Source: Escallonia rubra (Eukaryota; Streptophyta; Magnoliopsida; Escalloniales; Escalloniaceae). From it: 64,000 nucleotides of DNA. The DNA is taken from positions 124,001 to 188,000 of the forward strand of contig JAVXUO010001269.1 in NCBI GenBank assembly GCA_033065855.1. The letters run 5' to 3'. A program made the translations under genes and the position numbers. A model generated the notes under the pieces. The model was not told the origin of the DNA, made no database searches, and saw nothing but the letters and a program-made list of their open reading frames with translations. Positions 24,356 through 35,833 of the stretch are shown here, piece by piece. Position 1 is the first letter of the stretch, and the number at the start of each line of letters is the position of its first letter.

Positions 24356-25180
24356 CTAAGAATCATGAATGCATATCTGCGATGGATTTCCATTCAAAAA
24401 TGGAAATGAAGATGGCGTAGGAGGTTCGATCCAAACTCCTTGTAGCCATTGTCGACCTAGCCAATCGAATTTTTTTGCTTTCTCGGGTTTCTGACACTTT
24501 AAGGAATAAGCTTCAATTGAACTTCCTTGTGTGTGATAAAAAATCTTGTCCGCCAAACATGATGTATCCCCCACTGCTGGTACCAAAAAAGAGGTGCAAT
24601 CAACAATTAATACTCGATCCCCAAGGCTTTCTTCCGTAATCCAAGTCATATGCGACCGATCGAATCTAAAAATCACCCACCTATTCGATATACGTTTTGC
24701 CTGTAAGATCTGTCCATTGGATTTACAATCGACTAGTAGACTCCAACTATTATCTGCAGCATCAAAAGCCCCAATCAATCCATTTTTTTAACGCACAATA
24801 AAGAATGCGCTTGCTGTATAGTACACTCCCAAGTCCACTACAAAATTTAACATGAAAGAACTTGTCACTGTTTTGCGGCCAAATATATAGGTACTGATAT
24901 AAAGTTTGTCACTTGAACTCCCACATAAGAAGAGTAGGCAGTCTGAAGCAGTAGGGCTCGAGGACAACGTGGCATGCCGATAGGGGTAGAAGAAACTCAG
25001 AGGAGGCAATTCCATAATATCATCATGGAAAGGATTATATAGGTAGATAGTAGTATATCCGTACTTTGGTAAAACAAAATTTGATAAAATCAACCAACCA
25101 TATTTTGAAGCAAGAACTTCTGCACCAATAGCCCACGCCAATTTTCTCTTTCTGATGTATGTTTTCAGGTTAATATGAAA
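24356..25180 (-). pseudogene. F-box/DUF295 gene, 3' part (DUF295 domain), separated by a retrotransposon
   Basis: Reading from 25180 down, the frame gives ASKYGWLIL, YLYNPFHDDIMELPP, an in-frame stop TAA at 24788-24790, then the continuation LIGAFDAADNSWSLLVD, FRFDRSHMTWITEESLGD, VDCTSF and the terminal WIEPP motif of this family. The matching N-terminal F-box part is at 35461-35744, beyond a 10.3 kb retrotransposon. Both parts are on the same strand and collinear. In an intact gene this DUF295 domain would follow the F-box of an SCF ubiquitin-ligase adaptor. The in-frame stop and the insertion make this copy a pseudogene. The C-terminus extends about 20 residues beyond WIEPP, unlike the other copies. 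Confidence 0.85.
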
Positions 25181-25603
25181 TGTTACTACTTAAATCTTGA
25201 TCGGGACCACAGCTAATAAATGAGCTTGCAAAATAGAAACACAGAGTGACCACCGGGGATGTTCCGGTGGAGGAGGCTCCGATGCTAAAGTCAGAACGAC
25301 GCTACTAGGGTAGGATTCTGAATAGCTGAAAATGCACCGAGTGCTTGTGTGTGAACTTGTCTGTGTACTTGAGGATCTGCCCAATATATAGGTCATTTCC
25401 AGACTCCTCTCTTCTTTAGAACTCCTTTCTGACTGATCCTTCTTGTAGAAGAGCCATGTTAGGACTCTTCCTTTAGCACGTGAGTCCTTAACGGCTTCTA
25501 TCACCTCTCTTAGGCTCTATCCCGATACAGATTCGTTAGTCCACTCAGAGTCAACCATGCCACGTGTCATTAGTTGGTTGGGTGGATATATTTAGCTATA
25601 TCA
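25181..25603 (-). repeat. 3' LTR of the Tat-like element
   Basis: TGTTACTACTT…AGCTATATCA, 423 bp, TG…CA bounded. It pairs with 35038-35460 with about 12 substitutions and no indel that I could find. The 104-codon minus-strand frame in it recurs in the other LTR and is not a gene. Confidence 0.95.
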
Positions 25604-25620
25604 TAATGCCCCCTGCCTTT
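25604..25620 (-). other. polypurine tract of the Tat-like element
   Basis: On the minus strand AAAGGCAGGGGGCATTA lies immediately before the 3' LTR. This is the expected place and composition for the plus-strand priming site. Confidence 0.7.
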
Positions 25621-25739
25621 GACGATTCCCTCAAGTGAACAGTTAAAGGCATATGGTGTAGAAAACTGACCAAAAGCAGTCCAGTCACGAATTTTTCATG
25701 TCTGTTGTTCAGCGGAAATTTTCAGTATTCAAAACTCGG

Positions 25740-26525
25740 AATCTTGTGTTCGGAAGATCTGATCGGACATCCTGCTCGGGAGGTCTGGTCGGGCGTCCTG
25801 TTCGGGAAGTTTGGTCGGGCATCCTGGTCGGGATGTCTGGTCAGGCATCATGGTCGGGAGGCCTGGTTGATCATCCCTGCTCAAGTGGTCTTTTGTCAGA
25901 CGTCCTGGTTGGGAGGCCTGGTCGGGCATCCTGCTCAGGAGGCCTGGTTGATCATCCATGCTCGAGTGGTCTGCCGAGGTCCTCTGGTCGGGCGTCCTGC
26001 TCGGGCATCCTGCTCGGGAAACCTGGCCGGGCATCTTGCTCGGGAGGCCTGGTTGATCATCCCTGCTCAAGGGAGGCCTGGTTACTCATCCCTGCTCAGG
26101 TGGTCTTTGGTCAGGCGTCTTAGTCGGATGTCTGGTCGGGCATCCTACTCGGGAACCCTGGTCGGAACTCTGCTCGGGAGGCCTGGTTGATCATCCCTGC
26201 TCAAGTGGTCTGCCCGGATCTTCTGCTCGGGATCTCTGGTCGGGTGTCCTGGTCGGGATGTCTGGTCGGGCATCCTGCTCGGGAGGCCTGGTCGGGCATC
26301 CTGCTCGGGAGGCCTGGTTAATCATCCCTGCTCAAGTGGTCTTTGGTCAGGCGTCTTAGTCGGATGTCTGGTCGGGCATCCTGCTCGGGAACCTGATTAA
26401 AAGACCTGGTCGGGAAGCCTGGTCGGGCACATTGTGCTCGGGCAGTCTGCTATGTTTATGTGCTCGGGCAATCTGCTCGGGCAGTCTGCTCGGGTACTCT
26501 GCTCGGGCACTCTGCACGGGCACTC
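25740..26525. repeat. minisatellite block inside the retrotransposon
   Basis: Tandem and interleaved variants of GGTCGGGCATCCTGCTCGGG and GAGGCCTGGTTGATCATCCC. Higher-order copies of about 240 bp occur (GGTCAGGCGTCTTAGTCGG at about 26111 and 26348). The same unit reappears briefly near 29210-29240. Frames on both strands here (25698-26190, 25729-26070) are translations of the repeat. Confidence 0.88.
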
Positions 26526-26837
26526 TGCCACGTGTCGGGAATCGTTTCAGTTGTAACGTTCCTTTAGCCGCCAAAATTATGGCCGTTAAATTTTGAATTT
26601 CAAAATTTAATGCTCCGGGAATCGCGCAAGACATGTGTCTTAAATGTTGCCACCTTTATAGCGGCAGTTACTCTAACTTCCTTCTATATATTTTGGGCTC
26701 CTCTCCTCATTTGCCCCCTGCTACTCACTTTTACTATGTTCGGCTCATCTTAAACAAGTAAGTTCCTCTTCTCCTTTTCTTGCTCGGCACATATCTATTT
26801 CCTTTTAGTAGCACTAAATATCATAGTCTTTTTAGAA

Positions 26838-28622
26838 CATGTCTACAACAAGTTCGAGTAGTTCTTCATCACCTTCAAGAAGTTCAACATAAAATGATAT
26901 AGAGAGTCATTCAGAAAGTAGGTCTTCACAAGTAGGTACTTCAACTCATAGAAAGCACGTAGGAACTTCTAGTCCCAAAGCCAACCCTTCGTTTCCTCGT
27001 AGAGATGCTCTCAGGGAAATCAAGGATGAAGCCGAGGAGAAGTTTGACGAAGACACTTGGTTCTCCGCAAATGAGAAGAGGAACAAGATGACAAAAGAAA
27101 GCATAGTCGAGCTTTTGGAAGAAATTCCTTTGCCTCCTCCATTCTGTGCTCGGGTTCCAGCACTCCAAGAGCCTGCCAACTATGGTACGGACTTGGAAAC
27201 AAGTGTCTACGAAGGTCAGATTAGATCTGGCTATAGAGTTCCAATGCACCCCTTTGCTGTCGCCTTTTTCAACCACTATAAAATGGCGCCAGGTCAGCTT
27301 GTGCCCAACGGGTGGAGAAAACTCGTTGGTTTGATCTACCTTGTGCAAACTTCAGGGTACCCAGTAACGGTCCATGAATTTATGAGGCTATACCTTGAAG
27401 TGTGCTTTATAAAGAACGTGGCCAACAATGTCGGTTGGTATTATATTCACAATCGGATCCGAATTATAAAGGGGGGTCCTAAATTCAACAAAGGTTGGCA
27501 CTCCCGGTACTTCTTCATTCAGCAGCCCAGCGGCAAATGGGAGTTCCCAAGAAAGTGGAATGGGTATTGTAAAGATTATGAAAAGAAAGGCTCTTTGGCT
27601 CCCAATGCTACCACGAAAAAATGATTGATCATATAAAGAGGAGGGGTGTTCTCAATATTGATGAGCCCCTTTCAGATCAAGAGATGCGGCATACAGGGCT
27701 TATTCCTCCTGCCCCCGCTTTGTATGTTCCTCCAACTCCTGTCGTAGAGTCGTAAATTGTCTTGGGGCCTAAGACTCAAGGGATGACAATAGGAACGTCG
27801 CTTTCTAGAACTCCAAGTCTAGGTAGAATCTACAGCCATGTTTATATATTTGTTGCCTTTATACTTTTAAACATGTTATCTAACCTTGTTCTTGTTTCCA
27901 GAAATGGCTGGCAGAGGAGAAACCACGAAAGGTCCGTTTTTAGGCCTGCTCCAAAAGGCTTCCAAAGGTAAGAGGAAAGAAGGTACATGGGAAGGTTCTT
28001 CCCCTCTTGTAAAAAGGGCCCGCGCTTCAACTCCCCCAGTGGCTCCGCTCGTGGTTGAGGACGTTCCTCTTGACAAGGATCCAATTTTTCATCCCCTATG
28101 GACCATCAAGAAAGGGGACTTGGGAATGCCAAGCTCACATGTTTTTGCTCAGCACTTGGCTCACGGGGTGTTGCCAGGAGATAAACTGATCTTGGAAAAC
28201 CAGCCTCATGAGGCCTTCGCTATGGCGCACGTCCAGGCTGCTTATAACGTATTTTGAATTACTTCATACTTTTTGAGCTTTCTATTAAACTCATCTCGTT
28301 CTTTTACTATTTATTCATCTTCATCTCTCCTCGTTTCCAAGCATACTGCTACAGCAGCCAGATGCAGGACAGATTCGCAATGGCGATGGACGTGGCCCGC
28401 AATGCTGAGACTGAGAAGAGGGCAGCCGAAGGCAAGGCTAACAAGCTTGATAAGGAGGTCAAGGGCCTCCAGACAGAGAATGCTGATCTGCGTACCAAGG
28501 TCGGTCGCCTAGAAAAAAGATGTGAGAAGCTAAGGCATGAAAAAGCTGAGGTCGGGAATAAAGCCATCCAAGCATTCCTTGATGTTACTGTTGGAGAAGA
28601 ATGGCTGCGGAAGCGGACATAA
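26838..28622 (+). pseudogene. antisense extra gene of the Tat-like element (Transposase_28-like plus coiled coil)
   Basis: It runs opposite to pol, between pol and the 3' LTR. From 26893 an open frame leads into 27088-27624 (…GTDLETSVYEGQIRSGYRVP…, MHPFAVAFFNHY, PNGWRKLVGLIYL), which resembles the putative gypsy-type domain PF04195. An A-run near 27618 shifts the frame and coding continues to about 27752 (NIDEPLSDQEMRHTGLIPP). A second block, 27904-28248, follows an intron-like TTGTTTCCAG acceptor. A third, about 28341-28622, is a charged coiled coil (DKEVKGLQTENADLRTKVGR). Known Tat elements such as Grande carry similar antisense genes of unknown role. Frame breaks near the start (26880-26892) and at 27618 indicate decay. 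Confidence 0.75.
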
Positions 28623-29488
28623 AATTGGCTTTCCATCTTTTAGGAGGGCTTCCAGAAAGCCAAGGAACTAACGATGGCCAAGTATCTGAGCCTTTTCTTG
28701 GATGACGTTGTGGTTCCCAGCTTTGAGTCACCATCGGGGGAAACTGCCGCGCCTACTGAAGCTGGAGATGCTTTTTCTCCCGGGGAGAAAAGTGTCTGAT
28801 CTGGGAATGCTCCTGCATCTTAGGACAATTTATCTTTATTCCCCTGTTTTGCAATTCCCATTTGATGTGCCCTCGGTACTATTATTGCCTTAGAGGCTTG
28901 CAAATGGATACATTTTTGTTTACCCCTTGAGGGGTTTGGTTTTTGCAATCGTGTTTTGAATCTTTCACCTTTTGCTTTGTTTTTACTTTGACGCGAACCC
29001 TTATCGTCAGCTAAGGGCTGGCAAAGAAGCCTCGCACTCACGCTTGGCCATGTTTCGAATTAACAAAACAGGGTGGGGCGACGATCTCCCACATGGTTTT
29101 GCCGTTTCTCGGGCTAGAACTAAAGCTAGACCGTGTTAGGTAAGACTTGTGTCTTACCCTATCATATTGGGTGATACTTTGCTTGAGCAACATTCGTGGT
29201 TTCACTTGATCGAGCAGTCTGTTCGGGCAGTCTGCTCGGGTATTGAATGTACGACGTTCTTGGGAACATGAATATCGTTAACTGAGTTAACCAATGATCG
29301 TTATGCTAATGTAAGCAATACCTCTTTCAAACAATAATGAAGATGTTAATATTGGGTAGACGAAACGATATACTTCAAACTGAAGAAGATTTTTATTACA
29401 ACGGAAATACTTCATCTCTACTCTCTAACTATGTTATATGCCACTTTCCCCCCCAAAAAGGAAAACGTCTGGTGACAGATACAAGGCT
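28623..29488. other. retrotransposon spacer between antisense gene and pol end
   Basis: No gene recognised. Sequence contains GAGCAGTCTG/CTGCTCGGG units like the minisatellite block near 29206-29245. The end of pol is at 29489. Confidence 0.5.
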
Positions 29489-32400
29489 CTACTGGTAATA
29501 TTGCCGCAGGTTGTCAGCATTCCAAGTTCATGGGATGGCTTCTCCTGAAAGTGTTTCCAGTGAATAAGCGCCTGGCCGGAGCACTTTTGATATCTTGTAG
29601 GGTCCTTCCCAGTTTGGCGACAACTTCCCCACAGCTGCCTTCGGGTTTGAAACTTCCAATTTTCTGAGGACTAGATCGCCAACTCTAAATATCCTTATTC
29701 GAACATTTTGATTGTAGAATCTGGAAACTCGTTGTTTTGTTGAAATCATATGATCTAAGGCTTGGGCTCGCACATCATCTAATAGATCCAAATTCCCTTT
29801 GAGATTCTCCTCGTTTTCTGCCTCTGAAAATTGCAACACTCGAACCGTGGGGAGGCCCACTATGTCTCGCCTGTCACAGAGTGGGGTGTTGTGCGGTATG
29901 CCCAAAGTACCTTAGGGAGCTCATCAACCCATGCCCCCTTAGCATCATCCAGCTTTCTTTTCAACCCTTGAAGGATGGAGCGATTCATGTTCTCTGTTTG
30001 TCCATTAGATTGGGGGTGAGCGACCGACGTAAAACGGAGACCGATAGAGAGACCTTCACAAAAGCTTCGAAAGTTTGAATTATCAAATTGCTTCCCATTA
30101 TCAGTGATCAGAACCTTTGGGACCCCAAAGCGGCAAACAACGTTCTTCCAGAAGAACTCTTTACATTTTGTTGCCGTTATGGTGGCCAATGGTTCGGCCT
30201 CAGTCTATTTTGTGAAATAGTCGATGGCGACTATCACAAACCGCCTTTGCCCGGTAGCCATCGGGAAGGGCCCCAAAATATCCATTCCCCACATTGTAAA
30301 TGGAATTGGGGAAGTTAAGTTACTGAGGGGCTCCGCCGGCGTGTGCGTGAGTGGGGCAAACTTTTGACATCGGTCACACCTTTTCATGAACTTGATCGCA
30401 TCTCTCTGCATCCCTGGCCAATAATAGCCTTGCCGCAAGATTTTGTGCGCCAGGTTTCTTCCACCCAAGTGTTGTCTGCAAATTCCTTCATGAACCTCCC
30501 TTAACGCATAGTCTGCCTCTCTAGGGCTCAGGCATTTCAAGTACGGCAGGCTGAAAGACTTCTTATATAACATCCCTTCTACAAGAGCAAACCGAGTAGC
30601 TTTAGCACGTAAATTGCGCACTTCGCTTCGCTCTAAAGGTAATACACCTGAGACGAGATACTGAATGATTGGGTCCATCCAGCAAGGTTCATGTTCCACT
30701 ACATCCACCTCCTTTGAGAGATGGATACTTTTTTCTTGGAGGAATTCAATGTATACTGCACGGGAGAACTCTGAAATGTCCTCGGAAGTCAGTTTAGACA
30801 ATGAGTCTGCTTGGGCATTTTGGTCTCGCGATATGTGGCGGATGGTGAAAATTTTGAACTTAGCTGCTTCCGCTCTCACGGCCTGGAGATATTGGGCCAT
30901 TCTATCATCTTTCGCCCCATACTCTCTCAAGATATGATTCACAACTAATTGAGAATCGCTATGGATAGAAAGAGAGTCAACTTTCAGAGAGTGTGCCAAC
31001 CTTATTCCTGCTAGTAACGCTTCGTATTCAGATTCATTGTTTGATGCCTGGAAATTGAAGCGGAGGGCATACTCGATCACGAACTTCTCAGGACTGATGA
31101 TTATAAGCCCTGCTCCGCTACTTCCTACCTTGGAGGAGCCGTCAACATAAATGAGCCAAGGATCCAAAACTGTTGAAAGAATCAACTGTGGGGGATTCTC
31201 CGGTATTGTGCACTCAACAACAAAATCTGATAAGGCTCGAGCCTTAATCGCGGTACGGGGTTGGTATCTAATATCAAACTCACCCAGTTCCACCGACCAG
31301 TTTACCAATCTTCCCGACGCGTCAGGATTCTGGAGAACCTTCCCTAATGGTTGATCAGTCAACACAACGATGGTGTGCGACTGGAAATATGGCCTCAATT
31401 TTCTCGCCGATGTGACAAGGGCAAGGGCAACCTTGTCTATTCGAGGGTATCTCGTCTCCACAACCTGTAAGACCTTGCTTATATAGTAAACAGGTTTTTG
31501 CTTGCCTTCCTCTTCTCGGATTAAAACCGTGCTTACCGCTACTTCACTAACCGATAGGTATAAGAACAAGTCTTCACCGGTAACCGGTTTCGTGAGGAGC
31601 GGCGGGGACGACAAGTATTGCTTCAATTCCTCGAACGAATTTTGGCATTCATCGGTCCACTCGAAATCTTTTGCCTTCCGGATAGCCTTAAAAAAGGGAA
31701 GGCATTTCTCAACTGACTTGGACATGAACCTTCCCAAAGCCGCCACTCTTCCTATAAGCTCCTGAACCTGATTGATTGTCTTAGGCGACTTCATGGCATG
31801 AATAGCGCCTATCTTTTCTGGGTTTGCTTCGATACCTCGTTGAGATACCACGAATCCTAAGAACTTCCCTGATGCTACGCCAAACGCACACTTGAGCGGG
31901 TTTAGCTTCATGTTATAAGCTCTCAGGATGTCAAAGGTTTCCTTGAGGTCTTTCACATGAGCCTCGGCTTCCACACTCTTGACCAGCATGTCATCCACGT
32001 ATACCTCCATGTTTCTCCCAATTGAGTCGTGGAAGATCATGTTCATGAGGCGCTGATAAGTTGCCCCTGCATTCTTGAGGCCGAAAGGCATGACTTTATA
32101 GCAATATAATCCCCATTCTGTAATAAATGAGGTCTTGGGGATATCATCTACGCACATCTTTATCTGGTTGTACCCAGAATACGCATCCATGAAACTTAAC
32201 AGCTCATGACCCGAAGTTGCATCAATCAAAATGTCAATTCGCGGTAGCGGGTAGCTGTCCTTTGGGCAGGCCTTGTTGAGGTCAGTGAAGTCGATGCATA
32301 TCCGCCAACGGTCGCTCGACTTGGGTACCATCACGACATTGGCGACCCAATCAGGATATGATATCTCCTCAATGAATCCTGCTGTCAATAACTTGTCGAC

Positions 32401-33123
32401 TTCTTCTTCGATTTTCACTTGTCTTTCAGGAGCGAATGTCCTCTTCTTTTGCTTGACCGGCTTCTTGAGCGGGTCAACATTCAATTTATGGGTGATCACT
32501 TCCGGATCAATCCCAGGCATATCGGATGTCGTCCAAGCGAAGATATCTGAGTAGCCTCTCAATAAGTCCACAAGCTTGAGCTTGAGGTCGTCTGACAGAC
32601 ATGTTCCCACCCTTACTGTCTTCTCTTGGTTTCCTGGATATAATTCGATATTAATGAGGTCTTCAGCGGGCTTGCCTCTCTCGACTTTGGTCTCATCCCT
32701 CAAATCCTCTATCATGAGGGTTTCTTTGGCTTTGTTTCGGCATGATGCCATGTAGCACTGCCGAGCCACCACCTGGTCTCCTTTGACTTCCCCAACTCCA
32801 TTCTCTGTGGGGAATTTCATTTTCATGTGGTATGTTGATACCACCGCCCTTAACTGGTTTAACGCTGTTCGGCCCAAAATTGCATTGTAGGCTGAAGGAA
32901 CGCGTACCACCACGAAGTCTAGCATCAGCTTAGCTTGGGTCGGAGGGGCACCCACGGTCACGGGTAATGCAATAATTCCCTCGCAAGCAACAGGATGGTT
33001 AGAAAAACCGTATAGGGGCGTATCTATCTTCCGTAAGCGGTCGGATGGGATGTTCATTTTTTGAAATGCTTCATAAAAAAGTACTTCCGCCGAGCTCCCA
33101 TTGTCTACGAGGATTCTCTTCAT
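29489..33123 (-). pseudogene. pol: pol region: protease, reverse transcriptase, two RNase H, integrase
   Basis: The long frame 33123-30205 (972 codons) contains, in order: the aspartic protease motif VDNGSSAEVL near its start; reverse transcriptase with YVDDM; an RNase H-like connection (PVYYISKVLQ); a second RNase H (YVDGSSKVGSSGAG…NNESEYEALLAG, DSQLVV); and the start of integrase (HLGGRNLAHKI, CDRCQKFAP, MDILGPFP). A stop at 30205-30207 falls in the integrase core where Trp is usual, consistent with TGG to TAG. Integrase continues in 30189-29860 (ITDNGKQFDN, HPQSNGQTENMNRS). After a frame break it ends in the C-terminal GKLSPNWEGPYKI block, with one more stop at 29528-29530. The intact domains would copy RNA and integrate DNA; the lesions remove a full-length product. 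Confidence 0.92.
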
Positions 33124-33138
33124 GTCGAAGTTTCCTAC

Positions 33139-35005
33139 TCAAAGTGTAACAACTAGGGGGTCATCATGAGGTGTTCTAGTGTCTCCCACATCATCATCAG
33201 AGAAGGATATTGTTGGGGCCGGTTCCATCTTCTGCTTCTTAATCGACGGCCCCGTAGTTGTGAGGACTTCTCTTGCGTAAGCTTTTCGTCCTTGTTCGGA
33301 AGAGCCTCCTGCGGCGATTCCTCCCGAGATAGTATTGATGACACCCGCATTTTCTTGCGCTTCTTCTCTTCCTTCTAAAGGAGTGGCTTCCCTCTTTTCA
33401 TTTCTTCGATTGACATATCCTCGCAAGTGTCCTCGTTTGATAAGAGCCTCTATTGCACGCTTGAGCGATTCACACTTGTCGGTAGTATGGCCATGGTCGT
33501 TGTGGTAACGGCACCATAAATTTCTATCTCTCTGACTGGGCGCCGATCTCATCATGTCTGGTCTTTCCAGTATCTCTTTATCCTTTATCTCATGGAGAAT
33601 CTGCGATGGTCTAGCAGTCAATGGCGTCAGATTCTTCATGTCGAACATCTCTTTGGGGCGCCTTTCGTCCCTTCTTGAACGCTTAGAACCCCGTCCACCT
33701 CTTGGACTATCTTCTCGAGCTCTCTTTTCTTGCTCTTGCCCACTATCCCCCCGGTGTCCTTTGTGGGTTCCTAAGTACTCTTCGGCCTGGATGTACTTGT
33801 TGGCTTTATCCAACAAAGCGCTCATGCTTCCGGGGGGCTCTTATTTACCGCAAATGCAAACTTGGTTGTAGGACGAAGCCCGCGCATAAAATCTGTGTAC
33901 TTTACCGACTCATCCAGGTTATCTATTTCCAATGTCGCCGCATTGAAGCGTCCCAAATACCGCGACAAGGATTCATTCCTTTCCTGGACCACGTTGAGAA
34001 GACTTGCTGAATTTTTCCTCCGAGTTTGCTGTTCACAAAATATTTGTGAAACAAGTCAGACAGCTGGGCGAAGGAATGGATGGTCCTGGGTCATAGAGAC
34101 TTAAACCACTCATGCGCTACCTTCCTCAAAGTGATTGGGAATGCCCGGCACATGACAGCATCTGAGACCTGGAGGAGCAGCATATTTGTTTGAAACTGGT
34201 AGACGTGCTCTCCAGGGTCTCTGCTCCCATCATATAAATCGCACTGCGGCATCCAAAAATTATGAGGAAGTCTCGCCTTCTCAATTATTTTGGACAGAGG
34301 GTATCCTGAGTCCTCCCTTGGGGGAGTGAATGCCTCCGGGCAAGGCCCAGAGATAGTTTTGCGAGAAGTTCGCCCTTGGGGACGTACTTTTCGTGTGGAG
34401 CCATGAATTTGTCCTTGGGGACAATGCCTTTNGTTCGCGCATCGTCGACCTTAAATTTCGCCGCCTACAACAGCAAGCGAATTCGTGCTGTTCTCCACTG
34501 ACATCCCGTGCCGGAAACATGATCCACTTCTGGTGACATGTTTTTCGGTTTCTTGTTCTGGCTGATAGCTGGGATCAGTCTCTGATTTATGCTTTCGACC
34601 ATAGCTGGACCTTGAGGTCAGTCTAAGACGAAGGTCGCTGGGATCTAGACGCGTCTGGTTAGTAGAAATCATCGGGGCCACCTCTTCAAGCTTTTTCTGT
34701 AAGGTAGTTACCACACCCTTAAGTTCGTGGACTTCTCTGGTCAGATCCGCATTTAGAGTGTGAAGCGGCTTTTTGGTCANGCGCTGGCGCAAGTCTCCCC
34801 TCTGTAGAGGAGGGGTCGGGGAAGGGGTTCCCTGGGAGGTGTCAGTTGTCTTCGGGGCGACTGAAGTTACATTAATCCAGTTACTAAAATGTTGTTGGGA
34901 TGGTGTTGGTTACCGACTTCTTCGACGGGAGCCGCTTGATTTTGCTCGTCAATTTTGGATGGAGCGGCTGGCTGGGGGAGTGTCTGAAGGTGATTGCCTA
35001 GCCAT
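33139..35005 (-). pseudogene. gag: gag region of the Tat-like element
   Basis: It starts at an ATG (35005) about 33 bp inside the 5' LTR boundary. The N-terminal part is broken by stops. A retrotransposon-gag capsid-like segment (about 34300-33850, with MCRAFPITLRKVAHEWF) is followed by an open part, 33825-33139. That part contains the zinc-knuckle-like CRYHNDHGHTTDKC and a basic RRGGR-type region typical of plant Ty3/gypsy gag. The stop at 33139-33141 is in the same frame as pol, so gag and pol were one polyprotein. Two N bases at 34432 and 34780 lie in this stretch. Confidence 0.85.
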
Positions 35006-35015
35006 GTTCCTTGTC

Positions 35016-35037
35016 GGTCCCACGGATGGCGCCAAAA
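35016..35037 (-). other. primer-binding site of the Tat-like element
   Basis: On the minus strand, TTTTGGCGCCATCCGTGGG directly follows the 5' LTR end. TGGCGCC-type sites are common primer-binding sites of plant Ty3/gypsy elements. I did not determine the tRNA. Confidence 0.7.
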
Positions 35038-35460
35038 TGTTACTACTTAAATCTTGATCGGGACCACAGCTAGGAAATGAGCCTGCAAAATAGAAACACA
35101 GAGTGACCACCGGGGATGTTCCGGTGGAGGCGGCTCCGATGCTAAAGTCAGAACGACGCTACTAGGGTAGGATTCTGAATAGCTGAAAATGCACTGAGTG
35201 CTTGTGTGTGAACTTGTCTGTGTAGCTGAGGATCTGCCCAATATATAGATTATTTCCAGACTCCTCTCTTCTTTAGAACTCCTTTCTAACTGATCCTTCT
35301 TGTAGAAGAGCCATGTTAGGACTCTTCCTTTAGCACGTGAGTCCTTAACGGCTTCTATCACCTCTCTTAGGCTCCATCCCGATACAGATTCGTTAGTCCA
35401 CTCAGAGTCAACCATGCCACGTGTCATTAGTTGGTTGGGTGGATATATTTAGCCATATCA
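35038..35460 (-). repeat. 5' LTR of the Tat-like element
   Basis: 423 bp, TG…CA bounded, matching 25181-25603. On the minus strand it directly follows the F-box N-terminal fragment, whose reading frame runs a few codons into it. Confidence 0.95.
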
Positions 35461-35744
35461 GGATCAGAAAGCTTTGTTATCATTAACATATTCCCATCAG
35501 CTTCCCTGGCATCACTGCAAGTCAGTACCCAAGGAAGTTTCTCAGTAGTGCCATGAAAGGGTATGCACCAACTCTTGCAAACAGCACGAAAGCGTAGACG
35601 GTCAACGAAAGACAATTTTCCCATGACTAAATCCAGGAGATCTTCGTGTAGATCCGACCATGGCTTTTCCTCCCCGTAGATCTGGTTTGTTAACCGACGG
35701 AGGCCATGCTTTCGTTCCATCAACCTAGCCCTTTTCCTTCGCAC
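35461..35744 (-). pseudogene. F-box/DUF295 gene, 5' part (F-box domain)
   Basis: Start at 35744. After a basic N-terminus (MRRKRARLMERKHGLRR), an F-box follows at about residues 28-65 (WSDLHEDLLDLVMGKL, VDRLRFRAVCKSW). Next come TEKLPWVLTC and LSDP, where the retrotransposon LTR cuts in at 35460. The remainder of the gene resumes at 25180. The F-box binds SKP1 in SCF ubiquitin ligases, but without its DUF295 part this fragment is unlikely to work. It faces away from the next F-box copy at 38496. The intervening DNA holds a hAT element and probably promoter sequence. Confidence 0.85.
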
Positions 35745-35833
35745 CGTATCAACCCGTCCTTAATGAAACCAAAACCTGCTGTATGGCCCTGAGAAACACT
35801 GCTTATCCGTCTATGGTTCAGATGTATAGAAAG

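Larger units (their letters stand above)
25181..35460 (-). mobile_element. 10.3 kb Ty3/gypsy LTR retrotransposon, Tat-like
   Basis: Two 423-bp LTRs (25181-25603 and 35038-35460) bound a gag-pol region read on the minus strand, so the 5' LTR is the right one. Domain order is gag, aspartic protease, reverse transcriptase, RNase H, a second RNase H, then integrase. Two RNase H domains plus an extra antisense gene between pol and the 3' LTR are features of the Tat group. The LTRs differ at 12 of 423 positions by my count (about 97% identity), so insertion is fairly recent. The flanking 5-mers (TGAAA, GGATC) do not match, so no target-site duplication remains. The element lies inside an F-box gene and is coding-defective. 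Confidence 0.93.

Noticed and set aside
25190..25504. 104-codon minus-strand ORF, repeated at 35047-35427
   Set aside because: Identical position within each LTR; LTR sequence, not a gene.
25698..26190. Two long frames rich in Gly, Arg and Ser, and one antisense
   Set aside because: The minisatellite has a unit that keeps several frames open; no protein signal.
25740..26525. Repeat block considered as a CRISPR-like array
   Set aside because: Plant nuclear DNA, no constant repeat with unique spacers of equal length; it is a minisatellite within a retrotransposon.
30665..32554. Plus-strand ORFs of 67-93 codons
   Set aside because: Antisense shadows of the pol reading frame.
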